Shown here one piece after another: positions 53,365 to 64,000 of a stretch of 64,000 nt of DNA. The position numbers and the translations under genes were made by a program. The notes beneath the pieces are model-generated. The model saw only the letters and a list, made by a program, of their open reading frames with translations, was not told where the DNA came from and made no database searches. The stretch comes from Siphlonurus alternatus (Eukaryota; Arthropoda; Insecta; Ephemeroptera; Siphlonuridae), in contig OX463782.1 of assembly GCA_949825025.1 (NCBI GenBank), positions 36,853,951 through 36,917,950 of the forward strand, written 5' to 3'. Position 1 is the first letter of the stretch. Each line of letters opens with the position of its first letter.

Positions 53365-53655
53365 TCGCAGTGCATTGACCGGTTCTCGTTAGATCACCGA
53401 AGTCAAGCAAAGTCGAGGATGGGTGACCGTTCCAAGTAAAAATTACGAAGCTCCCTCCCTGGAATAAATTCATTTCGCTTTCCACCCAGTGTAGTGATGC
53501 ACTTGTGTGTGGTTCCCCAGGCTTTGGACATCACTTTGGTCTATTGATAAAAAGTAGAGGTGTCCGTCTTTTTCCACGGTTCCCTCAGTCTCACCTCAGC
53601 AAATGCTAGGACACGTAACAGCTAGACCGTGGCCACCATCCTTTCCCTAGCAATT
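53365..53655 (+). mobile_element. 5S-headed SINE, truncated 3' end
   Basis: It has GTTCTCGTTAGATCACCGAA and GGATGGGTGACCG, then CTCCCTCCCTGG and TTTGGACATCACTTTGGT. It breaks off after GGCCACCATCC. Confidence 0.82.
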
Positions 53656-55084
53656 GCTGCATGCAGGATGAAATAGCAACATTTTCGATGTATGAAATAC
53701 TAAGTTTGGCCAAATAATTTGTCAAGTGGTCGGAAAAGAAGGCGACACGCCCACTTGGTCAACTTTCAACTTGGAGCAAATATAACACTCTCTTTAACTG
53801 GAGAAAAGTAACTCTGTATGTATAACGTTCAAATGACGGTGTTTGATACGGGACACTTGACGACGGATAATGTTATTTTTACGTCGTCAACTGATATGTG
53901 TGAAACACCGTCATGTGAACGTATTGATAACAGGCTGCAACGTTCACTTTGCACTCGGGCATCGTATTTAAATAATAATAAAACAAAAACGAAGAAATTA
54001 CAGTTAATAGCTTGAAATTTACTGCCCGATTTCTTGAGAGTGGAGCTCAAAGAGACTATGAATAATATGACTAAACAAATACGGGTCTTTCACCATACGT
54101 CACAAAAATATGACGTCACGTGAATGTAGGCAAAAAGCACCTATTTAACATGGTAGTAGCATACCAAAAACTATTTATTTTCTGCGATATGACAATCGTG
54201 GTACATTTGACAATTATTTTATTTGATAGATTGAGATGTCAAGTAAATGGAAAAAAATACAATATTTGCCAATGATATCTGTGAAAAATACAATAAATCA
54301 TTAAATAAAATGTAAATCGACTCCAAATTTCACGTCAATATTAACCATTTTACGACACTTATGCACTGATATTGACCCTAATATTCTTAAAAAAATTCAG
54401 CCAATCACCGGCCATTGCTTTCCCCGCGGACTTTTGAATACGAGGGGGAAACGGAACAACAAAAAGTAATGATAAAGAAACTAGGTAAAATAAAAAAAAT
54501 GTATATGTTCAAGTTATGTATATTTATTTCTTACGTATATATTATTGTTAAAAAAAATTAAAATATGTTAAATTAGAGGAATAAATTAAGTGATTCCAGT
54601 TCCCTCTCTCAGTACCTACTGCTGAATGTAAACAACAACAAAGCCAAGCAAACGCTATATAGGTTTCCAAGTTTCCCACGTGATTAATTCCCATTGAATA
54701 TAAGACAGCTCCCTAAACGTTTGTGGTATATATCCCTAGGCGAGCTAATAGAACACAGTCGCGATCATGACAATGCTAATTAATTCAACGTCCATAACAA
54801 CAACAAATTTGTATTTGAGCATCGTAACGTGGACATATTCAACTTTTTCTTATCTTAATAAGTTTAATAATTTAATATCAGAGCAAATATTCGATAAATT
54901 CCCTCTTTTAAACATTTAACTGTAAATTAAATTTATTGAACATGTCTTTTATTTTAATTATGATATAAAAATTTTATTTATTTTTTTAATCATGTGTTGT
55001 GTTGACGACTTTACTATATTTGGTGTATGTTAGTTCTGTAATTGATGCTGAATAAATAATAAGTCGTATTTGAAAGTGCATGAG
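53656..55084. other. Rab11-FIP intron, nothing recognised
   Basis: AT-rich. No exon or repeat family was identified. Confidence 0.35.
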
Positions 55085-55296
55085 AACCAAATTTCTGCAG
55101 GGGCTGTTTCCATAATGCCAATTATAGAAAAACAAATTGAAGCAAGTGGGGAGATGACTATATATTTACATGCCTATATTGCTCATGTTAAATTAAAAAA
55201 AAATGGAGGGGCTGCAGCAATGCCCACTGCATGTATTGATACAGAGCATGGGCATTGCATTGGCTGCAGCCCCCCCCCCCCCCCCGAATCCGCGCA
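55085..55296 (-). mobile_element. hAT-type MITE, rearranged copy
   Basis: It holds GGGGCTGTTTCCATAATGCC, CTATATTGCTCATGTTAAAT and GCTGCAGCCCCCC, then CGAATCCGCGCACTG. Part of the interior is unlike the other copies. Confidence 0.6.
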
Positions 55297-55740
55297 CTGT
55301 GAGAACGCGACCTCACGTGCGGCGAATGACCCCCAAGTGTTGGCGAACGCTACAATATTGCGCTGGTGCTCGATAATCCCTCTGCAAGTGACGGGCGATA
55401 TGATGCGCGGGGTCAAGCGCCCCGAATCGACCCGGTGACGTCACGCGCAACAGGTGACTGCAGGCAGACCCGTGGGTGCCTCTGCATGCGCTTGGACTCC
55501 ACATCACGGCATTTCTCCCATAATTTGCATATTACAAATGTATTCAAATGTTTGAAGCGCGACGAACTGAAGTTACATCCCTGCGCTCACGATCGACGTG
55601 CATGCATGTCATCGCTGCGGTGCAGTCACGAAGGGGGCGTGGTCGCGGTCAAGATAACAGTACAATTTCCCGCCACGACGCCCGCGCCATCTGTACGTGA
55701 CCCCGTGAACTAACTGGTGCTCACGACTGACCTCGCGTTT
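55297..55740. other. CpG-rich stretch, possible regulatory region
   Basis: It is clearly GC-richer than its surroundings, with many CG dinucleotides and a CCGGTGACGTCACGCGC segment at 55432. No recognised exon was found. It could be another promoter of the Rab11-FIP gene. Confidence 0.25.
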
Positions 55741-57182
55741 TTTTGCAGTGGGATTGATTTTTAATTAAAGTATTTCCAGCATCCAGCACTATCGCGAGCA
55801 ATACCATCTCCAATTTTAACCATCAAATAACTGAAACTAACTGAATCAATAAAATTTATTATAGTTTTTCTTTCTTCTTTAATTGATCGACAAGATTTGT
55901 AAAATTTATTTAAAAATTTCAAATTAAGCCTGCATTTATCGGCATTTACATTTATTATTGATCGTCTGCATTTAATGGACACCATGTGCACAACATATTT
56001 TAGCTAAAACATCTATACTAATTTAAAATACTAAGTTTTAGTATATATTAAATTCATAAGGCACAAAGTTAAACTCGTCAAAGCACATTAATTATTTAAT
56101 TTATAGATCTGCATTAAAAATTTGTTCAAAAAGGTGAACCTGAGTTATGATAAAAATAAAGAAAAATTAAATATTTGAAATGAGAGAACAGATATTTTAA
56201 ATTTGACACCTTTATAATATTTTTTGGTTAACATTATAATTTCTTTGAATAAAATATTAAATATATGTTGTATAGCTAACACATACTAATCGAGGTTGAA
56301 CCAATTTCACAAATGTCAACATGTCACAGAATGTCATCAGGAAGCTATATATAGGTGACAACAAGGCAAAGGGTTGAGGGCCATGGTAGAATTACCGCCC
56401 TCTTAAATTTAATTCCTTGGTAAATTTGGCAAGATTCACTGCCCAATAAAACAACAACATGCTCTGGGTGGAAAGTATTGTCATTTTTGACCTCCGATCC
56501 ATGAACATAATTTTTGTTATGTGTTAATTTGAGCGTTAACTTTGCTTGTCGACAGAGAGGTGCCAACTTGAGGTGCACCTTCACCAAACATCCTCACAAC
56601 GTCAATATTTGCCTCCACATATTCAGTCCATTCAGACGGCACAACTAGAGGACATGAACTTGCCAACCGCACCCCAGCCTAGGTGTCAAAATACGCCACA
56701 TTATATCCTTTGACATAACATTTTAAAAAATTTGCACCCTCGCTTGCGTTATTGAAGTCGCTAAAGGTCATGCAGTAAAATAATTTTCTCCTATGTTGTG
56801 GACTACAGTACTCCAATTGCAGTTAAGAACAATGTCACTAATTTTCATCGCTATATCCAAAATGATGACTGCACGTGAGACAATAGAGGCTTCAAGTCAG
56901 CTGATTTTGAGGTGTTCTCACCGTCCTATCCAAACCTATGTAAAAAAAACTCGAAATAGCTTTATTGGAACTAAATAATTTTTTTAAAGGAAAATAAGTT
57001 CTTGGTCCAGTATCAGAAGACCCAGGGGGGGGGGGGAAGGGAGGAGGAGATGATTTAAAATCAGAAACTTTAACTGCAGTTACTGAGAGAAAAAAATTCA
57101 ATTTTCTAACATGGTGACTTATGAAGAAAAATTTCATTGCAAAGCGTCTACAAAGTCTCAAATACAACAAAACAACACTTAC
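55741..57182. other. Rab11-FIP intron, nothing recognised
   Basis: AT-rich. No exon or repeat family was identified. A poly-G run lies at 57025-57036. Confidence 0.35.
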
Positions 57183-57233
57183 TGTCTGAATGAGCCCCAA
57201 CGTCTTCCCAGTGCACTATCTCCGGACGCAGGA
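57183..57233 (-). CDS. nuf: Rab11-FIP internal exon 4 (microexon)
   Basis: This 51-bp exon has a TTGCAG acceptor and a GTAAGT donor. It encodes S/PASGDSALGRRWGSFR and keeps the frame. A complete hAT MITE (57266-57438) begins only about 33 bp upstream of the acceptor, placing transposon sequence where the branch point and polypyrimidine tract would be expected. Confidence 0.78.
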
Positions 57234-57265
57234 CTGCAACAAAACAGAGCACCGTCGTTAGTACA

Positions 57266-57438
57266 CAGGCGCGGATCCAGGGGGGGGGGGGGGGGGGCTG
57301 CAGCCCCCCCCCCCGAAATTTTGGATTTAACATGGACAATATAGGCATTTCCCCCACTCCAAATTTTTTTTTAACATTGGCCTTATGGAAGCAGCCCCCC
57401 CCCCCCCCCCCCGAAATTTTTTTCTGGATCCGCGCCTG
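57266..57438. mobile_element. hAT-type MITE, intact, TSD TTAGTACA
   Basis: The inverted ends are CAGGCGCGGATCCAG and CTGGATCCGCGCCTG. TTAGTACA occurs at both 57258-57265 and 57439-57446. Eight-base duplications and a CAG-G-CG-GGATCC terminus are characteristic of hAT elements. Poly-G/poly-C runs inside make it self-complementary. Confidence 0.92.
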
Positions 57439-58014
57439 TTAGTACACATTCAGCTAACACATCGACTCAGGTGATTTTTATCTTTACTGAAGGCAAACGC
57501 TTCTTGGGAATTTCTAAGTTAGTGTTATTTTTTCCCCTCATTATCAATTTTCGGTGTAAAACACAAAATCTTATGTTAATTAGTAAACAAAGTATTGTAA
57601 TGTCTGTCGCGTAAAAGGAAAAACATAAGACAGTTGTTGATTTACATGTTAATTAAGAAAGTTGTTGTATCTACTAGCGCCAACAATGCCATTATGTTCT
57701 CTGCTCTAGTGGCAAAATTAGGCATTATGTCATCCCATGTTTATCAATGAAAAAGGCTTCATACGACAGACACTATAAACAATATGGATTGTTACAAAAC
57801 TATTGCGAGTAGAAGCTAGACTTTGGTATTCAGATTGCTGAGTGCTTTGAGTATTAAGGCTATTTATGCCATTTCCTACCAACAGCTTTAAAATAATAAT
57901 AATATTATAATAATAAAAGAACTTAATAAAAAAAATAAATAAATGAAATAAGAACTTATATAAGAGCTGTTAGTTCTAGTTGTGAACGTTGCCACCAGAT
58001 GTCTCACTGCTCAC
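57439..58014. other. Rab11-FIP intron, nothing recognised
   Basis: No repeat or exon was identified. Confidence 0.35.
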
Positions 58015-58092
58015 CTGTTTCCGTTGGACTGGGGTGTCCGTCGCAGGCTGGATCTCGACCACGTGTTGCGACGCAACTGACCTCCAGGCTCC
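58015..58092 (-). CDS. nuf: Rab11-FIP internal exon 3
   Basis: This 78-bp exon (TTGCAG acceptor, GTGAGC donor) reads EPGGQLRRNTWSRSSLRRTP and six more residues. It enters and leaves in phase 2, exactly compatible with its neighbours. The RRNTWSRSSLRRTP stretch is basic and serine/threonine-rich, resembling sites for basophilic kinases. That role is inferred, not shown. Confidence 0.8.
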
Positions 58093-58333
58093 CTGCAACA
58101 AAACACGGACATTGAGTTTTCAAGTCACCAGGGATGAGAGAAGAAGAAAGGCTTGAGAATGAACCACAGCGAGAATTTCTGAGCTCTAATACTGCATGGA
58201 AAAGTTAAAAATGTGAACATTATTTTGAATTTTCCAGTTGAACTAAAGATTTGTCAGATACACTAACTACATTAGTCAGTTAACTCAAGTACTGTCAAAT
58301 GCAAATATAAGTACATAGATACAAATCATATTT

Positions 58334-58512
58334 CGTCTCTTATCCACAATAATGAGCTATCTTCTTACCACAATTTCGTTGCAATAATGAGCTATCTGCT
58401 ATTTCAGTTAAATGCAATCATGAGCTGTAAATTGTTATAAAATAAAGCTCATTTTTGTGCTCACCTGAAATATCAGATAGCTCATAATGGACAAAGGACG
58501 ATGTATGACAAA
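58334..58512. mobile_element. Hairpin MITE family D, shortened copy
   Basis: GCAATAATGAGCTATCTGCT and ATCAGATAGCTCATAATGG arms with GGACGATGTATGA at the right end match the family. Confidence 0.75.
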
Positions 58513-58922
58513 CAAACTCAAATACACGACTTTAAAAATAATTGCACAGCTCAGACACTAGGTGCTAGGTGGCAACAAAGTTTGATTCACTAAAACTCTT
58601 TATCCCTACCCCTAATCTTGTTCTGCACTTGTGTAACCTGGGTGACTCAAAATTCAGTCGAGGGGTACTGGCGGGACCATATTATAAAATGCCTATACAC
58701 AGGTCTTATGGGTGACATCAAAAAAGACGTTTGTCATCACAAGGTATGAGTGATAAGAGAAGAAGCATCGACTGATCTTCACTCCTCAAATTCAATACAC
58801 ATTGTTGTAGATACGATGTAAACAAATAGGTATTTTTTATGGTCCCTTCGGTACAACTTCTAGGTAAGAACCCACCCCTACCCCTCTGGAGGTCAACATC
58901 AAAGGAAATGAGAAGTCGTACC

Positions 58923-59093
58923 CAGGCGCGGATCCAGAAAAAAATTTCGGGGAGGGGCTGCCTCCATAAGGCCAATGCTAAAAAAAAAATTTTGAGTGGG
59001 GGAAATGCTTATATTGCCCATGTTAATTCCAAAATTTCGGGGGGGGCTGCAGCCCCCCCAGCCCCCCCCCCCCCTCCCCTGGATCCGCGCCTG
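58923..59093. mobile_element. hAT-type MITE, intact, TSD GTCGTACC
   Basis: The ends are CAGGCGCGGATCCAG and CTGGATCCGCGCCTG. GTCGTACC is duplicated at 58915-58922 and 59094-59101. The interior is the same as the 57266 copy but in the opposite orientation. Confidence 0.92.
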
Positions 59094-59160
59094 GTCGTAC
59101 CCTCACATTTTTGACTGCGTCTCCCCCCCTCCCTCCCCCCTCCCCTCGACATGGACTCAC

Positions 59161-59262
59161 CCCTTGTTGTTGGGAGCTGGCGAGACAGCTGCGGCGGGCG
59201 ACCCTTCTCCGAGACACTCGTAACTTTCTCCGTCAGACATGCTGGAACACTGGCTGCTGCTG
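59161..59262 (-). CDS. nuf: Rab11-FIP internal exon 2
   Basis: This 102-bp exon runs from a GGTTACAG acceptor to a GTGAGT donor. It reads SSSQCSSMSDGESYECLGEG, then an Ala/Pro-rich tail, and continues the frame of the exon upstream. The acidic/serine-rich character suggests a disordered, phosphorylatable linker. The acceptor is followed by CAGCAGCAG, so NAGNAG-type alternative acceptor use could add or drop single residues. A hAT MITE with intact 8-bp duplications ends 68 bp from the donor side. Confidence 0.82.
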
Positions 59263-60618
59263 CTGTAACCAACAGTCGAACTTGACTTCAATTGAATTCC
59301 TCCAAAACACACCCCTAAGATCATATATGGCTCTTGAATTCACGTGGCCCTCCAATTGAGGGAGTGCAGGGGTTCAAATACTTTCATTCACAACTTTGTT
59401 ATCCTTCTATGACACAAATCAAAGTAAAGAAAAGGTATCTGGGTATCTGAGATGCATTTTTCTACCACCGACTTCGAATCATGATTAAGTATACATTTCT
59501 GAGCACCTCGAACTTCACTCCTGCGTTATTTCACGGCTTGCCATGCAGACTCTAGAGGCCTGAACATTATCATGATGGAAAGAATACGTGCTCCTCATAC
59601 ATCCCCCAAAATTGTAAATCTGCACCTCTTTGTTTCTTGATGGAACTGCAGTGAGCAAAATAAAGAGTAAAGTTCGTGGTGTCCATTATAATGAGAAGCT
59701 TCAACATTGAAGACACAATTCTTTCAGCCAGTGAAAATCTAGCGCGCGAACTGCGCACGACGACATGTTCTATCAAGCTTCCTATCCTTTAACCCAGTGG
59801 TACTGGGTTTTTAATTTTTTCCGACGGTTCTTATGAAGGGCAAGATTAATAATTCATATGAGCCACGGGAAAGATCACTTTACACGACATAAAAAATATT
59901 CGAGATTTTGTGCAGCATAGAATTTGAATGAAAAAATAAATAAGATTTTTCTCCTAACAAACCTTATGGAGCGATGTCAGAATGCGGTTCTGCGGCATTT
60001 TTACGTTGAAGCTTGTCATTGATAAAACATACTTTTTCTGCAATTTTCACATGATGTATTAAATAACAACTATAACCATCTCGATCGCAAGTTTGCAAAT
60101 TTGACAACAGAATCTCTAATCAAAGATTTCACAAAAAAATATACTTTAACATAATATGGCAGAGACACAATTAATGGTCAAAATAGTTGAGTAGGACAGG
60201 TTTTATTCTTTAAAAAGCTAAGACTTCTAATTCACCTTTGGACAGCACTAACCTTACTTCTACTTTGTTTACAGGAGCTACTTATAAGTCTATATGGAGG
60301 TGTTGGTGAACCAAAACTTTTGATGATAAGAGATGGTGCTTTTCTTACATCTCCCAAAATTAAAAATCTGTATCATTTTGTCTATTAGAGCTCTAGCAAG
60401 TGAGGCATGAGGAGTAAAGTTTGTGCTGTCCCGAAAGGTACATATAATTGTAAAAATATCACTGCAGATGTAGCCATGCAGTAAAAAAAGCAGTAAACCC
60501 ATTATCAATAGCATTGCTATGAATGAAGAGAAAAGAGAATATTTTTTTGCAATTTATTTGACTGTAACGTGATTGGGGGGAGAGTCTATCACACCACAAG
60601 GCCACTGACGGTGGCTCG
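59263..60618. repeat. Rab11-FIP intron containing a two-copy dispersed repeat
   Basis: Segments 59568-59700 and 60310-60445 share ACATC(C/T)CCCAAAATT, AAATCTG, AGTGAG and GGAGTAAAGTT-type blocks in order. The rest shows nothing recognisable. Confidence 0.5.
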
Positions 60619-61021
60619 TCTCACCAGGGTATTCCTCTATTGATAGGGTATTGTCATCTCCTCCAACTTATGGAGGCCGAATTCTGAATTCTGATTGGCC
60701 TAGAAAACTCCTTCTTTTTGATGAAACCCCCAACTATTGGCTAAAAAGGTGTTTTTTGCTTGTTGTCATACATACAAATTGTAACAATCAATTGGATGGG
60801 AGTGATATACCCTCCAATAAGCTAAAAATTTAATTTATTTTATTTATTTATTTTTTTTTTTTTTTGCTAGTTGTTTACAAATTTTAACAATCAATGACAG
60901 GAGTGATTATATACCCTCCAATTGGTCTAAAAAGATTTTTTTGTTGTTGCTGTTTACAAATTTTAACAATAATCTTATTTATAACGGACGTGAGTGATAA
61001 TACCCTGTTCAATAGAGGATC
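60619..61021 (+). repeat. Degenerate tandem repeat, about 130-bp units
   Basis: Three units share (A/G)AGTGATxATACCCTCCAA, GGCTAAAAAG(G/A)T, TTGTTT(A/G)C and ACAAATT(T/G)TAACAATCA. AGGGTATTCCTCTATTGATA at the left is loosely mirrored by ACCCTGTTCAATAGAGGAT at the right. It ends 26 bp from Rab11-FIP exon 1. Confidence 0.65.
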
Positions 61022-61046
61022 TATCTCTGAGGTGTCAAGTCCTCAC

Positions 61047-61147
61047 CTGTTGTTTCGGTTCTTTCCGTCAATCTCGAGGGATGGACTGCTGGTCCCGAGG
61101 GCGGAGTCCATGTCCGTCAGACTGCCCGCCTCCTCCGCAAGACGCTC
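61047..61147 (-). CDS. nuf: Rab11-FIP exon 1 of those visible (internal, 5'-most found)
   Basis: This 101-bp exon is bounded by a TCCTCAG acceptor and a GTGAGG donor. It encodes ERLAEEAGSLTDMDSALG followed by a Ser/Pro-rich stretch, and it ends in phase 2 so that the split codon is completed by the next exon. It has no in-frame ATG at its start, so more exons must lie upstream, beyond 61147 or outside the window. High GC content against an AT-rich surround supports coding. The exon lies 26 bp from a degenerate tandem repeat on one side and about 60 bp from a pogo-like MITE on the other. Confidence 0.8.
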
Positions 61148-61208
61148 CTGAGGACATGCCGGGACATGTTAGTGATATCACACAACAGGACAGTACCAAG
61201 TGAATATA

Positions 61209-61338
61209 CAGTAAAAACTTGTTATTACGCAACTTATTGTTAGGTAAAATTTGATTTTGAGTAAAGGAGATTGCGGTCCCATTATAAATTTTTAGCATTG
61301 TGTGTCCCTTGACTTTACATAATAACAAGTTTTTAATG
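61209..61338. mobile_element. pogo/Tigger-like MITE with TA target site
   Basis: The inverted ends are CAGTAAAAACTTGTTATTA and TAATAACAAGTTTTTAATG, with TA on both sides (61207-61208, 61339-61340), over 130 bp. Confidence 0.7.
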
Positions 61339-61435
61339 TACATAGAAATCAATGTTTTTAATTGAATAAAATTACGAAATTTTTACAATTTTCAATTATA
61401 TTTTTTTAACTATGTACATATTTTTAATTAGCCAA

Positions 61436-61540
61436 TTGCATAGATGAGGTCTAACTTTAATCCAGGCTTCAATTTGTTGATTTTGATTATTTTGTTAAAA
61501 ACTTGAGCCTGCATGGATTAAAGTTAGATCTCAGCTGGGT
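61436..61540. repeat. Short hairpin
   Basis: GAGGTCTAACTTTAATCCAG pairs with GGATTAAAGTTAGATCTC across about 50 bp. Confidence 0.65.
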
Positions 61541-62414
61541 GAATGTAGGTAAAATGAATAAAAATATAGAAAAATTATTTTGTTCTATTGTCTTCAGTTG
61601 TTATGGGAATTATAAAAAGTTATTAAGAACTTAACAGTCTTTTATGAAGGAGCAACAGCAGATAAGACATTGAATTCAATTTGTTAAAAAAACTCTTAAG
61701 ATAGTTTGCAATAATTAGATAAAAATAGAACAAAGGTCTGATGATTCAGAATGCACAAATGAATATCATGTCTGATGGACCTTCTGTACATCAGATATAA
61801 GGTTCAAGATTCAAGGTGGATTTCTATGGAGCGATGTCGAGCGGGGCTTGCCATCCCACACTAAAATATTGCTGACTTTAGTTGCTTTTTTTCTAGAATT
61901 TTAACTCATTCAAACTGAGAACAGAATATTCTCCAATCTTGATTTTTACGCACAACATATTCAAATTCACTTTAACTAAAACAGTTGGATGACAACCTTT
62001 TAACTCCCTACAACTCGAAATAGACAACTCATTACAACACAATATATCTCAGATTAACGAAAATAAAAATAACACATTATAACCCAATTATAAATGTACT
62101 TTCCCACAATGTAAACTAACATAACACATCCAATATTAACTTTAAAGCATCCAACATAATTAAACTTTGGCAAACAAGGCATTTTTCTAACTTGAAGCAA
62201 CTCGACACAAAAGAAAAATGTCATTTTAAAATCAATGCAAAGTAACTTCAAATAACTTAACTTCTGAGTCCTCTTCTTCAAAGGATTTTATCTTCTTCTA
62301 ACTGCAGATTTTAATTTAAAAACAACGTAACCCAATGCATATCAACTAAAGTGTTGAATGGAGAAATACAGTGATATAACAGAATTCAACAAAGGTAGGG
62401 CCATATTTGTTTCA
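61541..62414. other. Intronic or intergenic DNA, nothing recognised
   Basis: AT-rich. No exon of the Rab11-FIP gene was found here. Confidence 0.3.
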
Positions 62415-62945
62415 ACAAAAGGCAACACTCTTACAACAAAACTCAACTATAAATTGTAGCAATAGGAGAACATGTCATTGCCAACAAAAAACAACTCTTT
62501 TACAACAACACTTAACTAAAAATTCGCCAAAGCCACAGCAATGATGGGATCTTTTAATTCCAACAAAAAGCAACCCTTTTGTAACAACACTCAACTAAAA
62601 GTCTGCCAAAACCACAGCAATGATGGATTATTTTAGTTACAACAAAAAGCAACTCTTTTGCAACAACACTCAACTAAAAACTCGCTAAAACCACAGCAAT
62701 GATGGATTATTTTAGTTACAACAAAAAGCAACTCTTTTGCAACAACACTCAACTAAAAAATTGCCAAAACCACAGCAATGATGGATTATTTTAGTAACAA
62801 CAAAAAGCAACTCTTTTGCAACAACACTTAACTAAAAAATTGCTAAAACCACAGCAATAATGGACTGGTTTACTTCCAATATAAAAAACTCTTTTGCATC
62901 AATACTCAACTAAAAATTCGCCACAACCACAACAATGATCGATGG
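62415..62945 (+). repeat. 79-bp tandem repeat, about 6.5 units
   Basis: Units contain CAACAAAAAGCAACTCTTTT, GCAACAACACTCAACTAAAA, CCACAGCAATGATGGATT and ATTTTAGTTA. The spacing between clear unit starts (62641 and 62720) is 79 bp. Units at the outer ends are more diverged. Confidence 0.9.
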
Positions 62946-63061
62946 GCTGTTTTTATATTACCGTTCCAGGTAAAAGAAACCCTATATAAAAAAAAAAACT
63001 TTACAAGAAATTTAGCTAGGAGAATGAGATCGAGAGACAATTTAATCCTTTAAATTGTGGT

Positions 63062-63730
63062 AATTAAAGTAGAGTGAGCGATTTAATTTTTTTGGAATAT
63101 TTTATTTTCTTAAAATAGTTTAACCTGCCTTCTATTGAGAAATGAAAACCAAAAAATTCCATCTCAAAAAGCTTCACCACAAAAAAATTCCCAAAGTTGA
63201 TGTTTCGGAGGCATTAAACATGCATCCTTATGGAACAGAAAACAGCGTTTTACTCCAACTTCGTCTGAACTATGGAACCAATTAAAAAATACATACGTAA
63301 TCTATGATGAATTCTTTAATGGATTTCCATGTAAAAAAAAAAAAAATACATTGCCGTTTTTCCGAAAAAAAATATTGAAATTTTTGCGGGTTAATTCCCA
63401 TAAGGATTTTCAATATTTTTTTCCGGAAAAACGGCTCCGTAATTTTTTTTTTTATTATTTGAAAATCCATTAAAAAATTCATCATAGATTACGTACGTAT
63501 TTTTTAATTGGTACCATAGTTCAGACGAAGTTGGAGTAAAAAGCGGTTTTCTGTTCCATATATTAAGGATGCATGTTAAAGGCCTCCGAAACACCAACTT
63601 TGGGATTTTTTTGTGGTGAAGCTATTTGAGATGGAATTTTTTGGTTTTCATTTCTCAATAGAAGACAAGTTAAACTATTTTTAGAAAATAAAATATTCAA
63701 AAAATGAAATCGCTCACTCTACTTTAATAA
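63062..63730. mobile_element. Large palindromic element (about 670 bp)
   Basis: TTAAAGTAGAGTGAGCGATT at the left is mirrored by AATCGCTCACTCTACTTTAA-like sequence at the right. Long arms match throughout (GATGTTTCGGAGGC, TTCGTCTGAACTATGG, TCTATGATGAATT). The centre is GGGTTAATTCCCAT. Confidence 0.85.
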
Positions 63731-64000
63731 CTGTTTAAATTCACTATGTATAATAGATATGGAACAATTTGCAAATAATTATGATATGCTAAAATTAAAA
63801 AATATATATTATATATTTTATATGCAACGGCAGACAGATGGAAAAAAAATATTGTTTTATACATATACCCAGGGACCGCATGGGTATCCCCGCGACACAG
63901 TAACACAGTGACACATGAGTCATTAGTATTTTTTTTAATATGGTTAAATTATGTTATTTTAAAACATTTAATTTAATCCTAAATAAAAATAAATTAATTT

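Larger units (their letters stand above)
15519..61147 (-). other. nuf: Host gene locus: class II Rab11-FIP (nuclear fallout / Rab11FIP3-4 like), 5' end incomplete
   Basis: Eleven GT/AG exons on the minus strand splice in one unbroken frame: 61147-61047, 59262-59161, 58092-58015, 57233-57183, 47182-47144, 46185-46065, 21875-21772, 20938-20798, 19871-19652, 18999-18730, 15641-15519. They total 1350 bp, or 449 residues plus stop. An alternative first exon at 43137-42955 gives 346 residues. Proteins of this family are long coiled coils whose C-terminal Rab-binding domain binds GTP-Rab11 (and Arf6). They act on recycling endosomes during cytokinesis and, in fly embryos, furrow formation. Family assignment comes from the C-terminal domain ([18 protein letters not shown]), the SLADELEAMS segment before it, and the ASFNSSGRSSN / DASLEEDV region. 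Further 5' exons (EF-hand region in vertebrates) were not found to the right of 61147. The largest intron carries the Polinton. Confidence 0.9.

Noticed and set aside
55297..55740. Further alternative first exon of the Rab11-FIP gene
   Set aside because: It is CpG-rich, but I found no ATG-led frame with a donor in a matching phase.
1..64000. CRISPR arrays, bacterial operons, phage genes
   Set aside because: Spliced genes, SINEs and MITEs show eukaryotic DNA. The repeats found are tandem or inverted without unique spacers of constant length.

Overview
This is a window of animal nuclear DNA, most likely from an arthropod and probably an insect. The signs are long AT-rich introns with GT/AG splice sites, GC-rich coding exons, many short non-autonomous transposons (MITEs), SINEs, and no bacterial-style operons outside one inserted element. 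The species cannot be read from the sequence.

Three things organise the window. (1) A minus-strand host gene runs from an exon at 61147 (its 5' end is outside my reach) to a stop codon at 15519. Eleven exons join in one continuous frame (1350 bp, 449 residues) and end in a clear Rab11-binding domain. It is a class II Rab11-family interacting protein (Rab11-FIP3/FIP4; nuclear fallout in flies). A twelfth exon at 42955-43137 starts with ATG, ends in phase 0 beside a CpG-rich stretch, and looks like the first exon of a short isoform (346 residues). (2) Within the 21-kb intron between that alternative first exon and the next exon sits an apparently intact 15.8-kb Polinton/Maverick (adintovirus-like) element, 25117-40943. 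It has terminal inverted repeats of roughly 0.5 kb and a 6-bp TAAATA duplication. (3) At the left, 2447-6501, three minus-strand exons carry the pieces of a C-type lectin domain with frameshifts, a stop, and a MITE lying against one exon edge. This is a decayed lectin gene.

Polinton layout: a spliced small gene on plus at the left end; then a tightly packed minus-strand block (read from right to left: PLA2/pX-like protein, adenovirus-type protease, penton-like minor capsid protein, a 53-residue ORF, major capsid protein, BIR-domain protein); a divergent spacer containing a tRNA-like sequence; then a plus-strand block (packaging ATPase, conserved PY-type protein, small fibre-like protein, integrase with chromodomain); and finally a convergent minus-strand protein-primed DNA polymerase with zinc fingers and an HNH-like insert. 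Together these are the replication (PolB), integration (INT) and virion (MCP, penton, PRO, ATPase, PLA2/X) modules. No lesion was seen in any of them. Two unusual motif arrays lie in its promoter-type spacers: three TATCGATA boxes just upstream of PolB, and eight AACGG boxes at one-helical-turn spacing upstream of the PY gene.

The rest is intron and intergenic DNA crowded with repeats: several families of hairpin MITEs (some nested in each other), a hAT MITE family with two copies that keep exact 8-bp target duplications, 5S-rRNA-headed SINEs and tRNA-headed SINEs sharing a common internal domain, a LINE 3' end, and several tandem repeats. Many of these abut host exons. Homology statements rest on motif recognition by eye; no database search was run.
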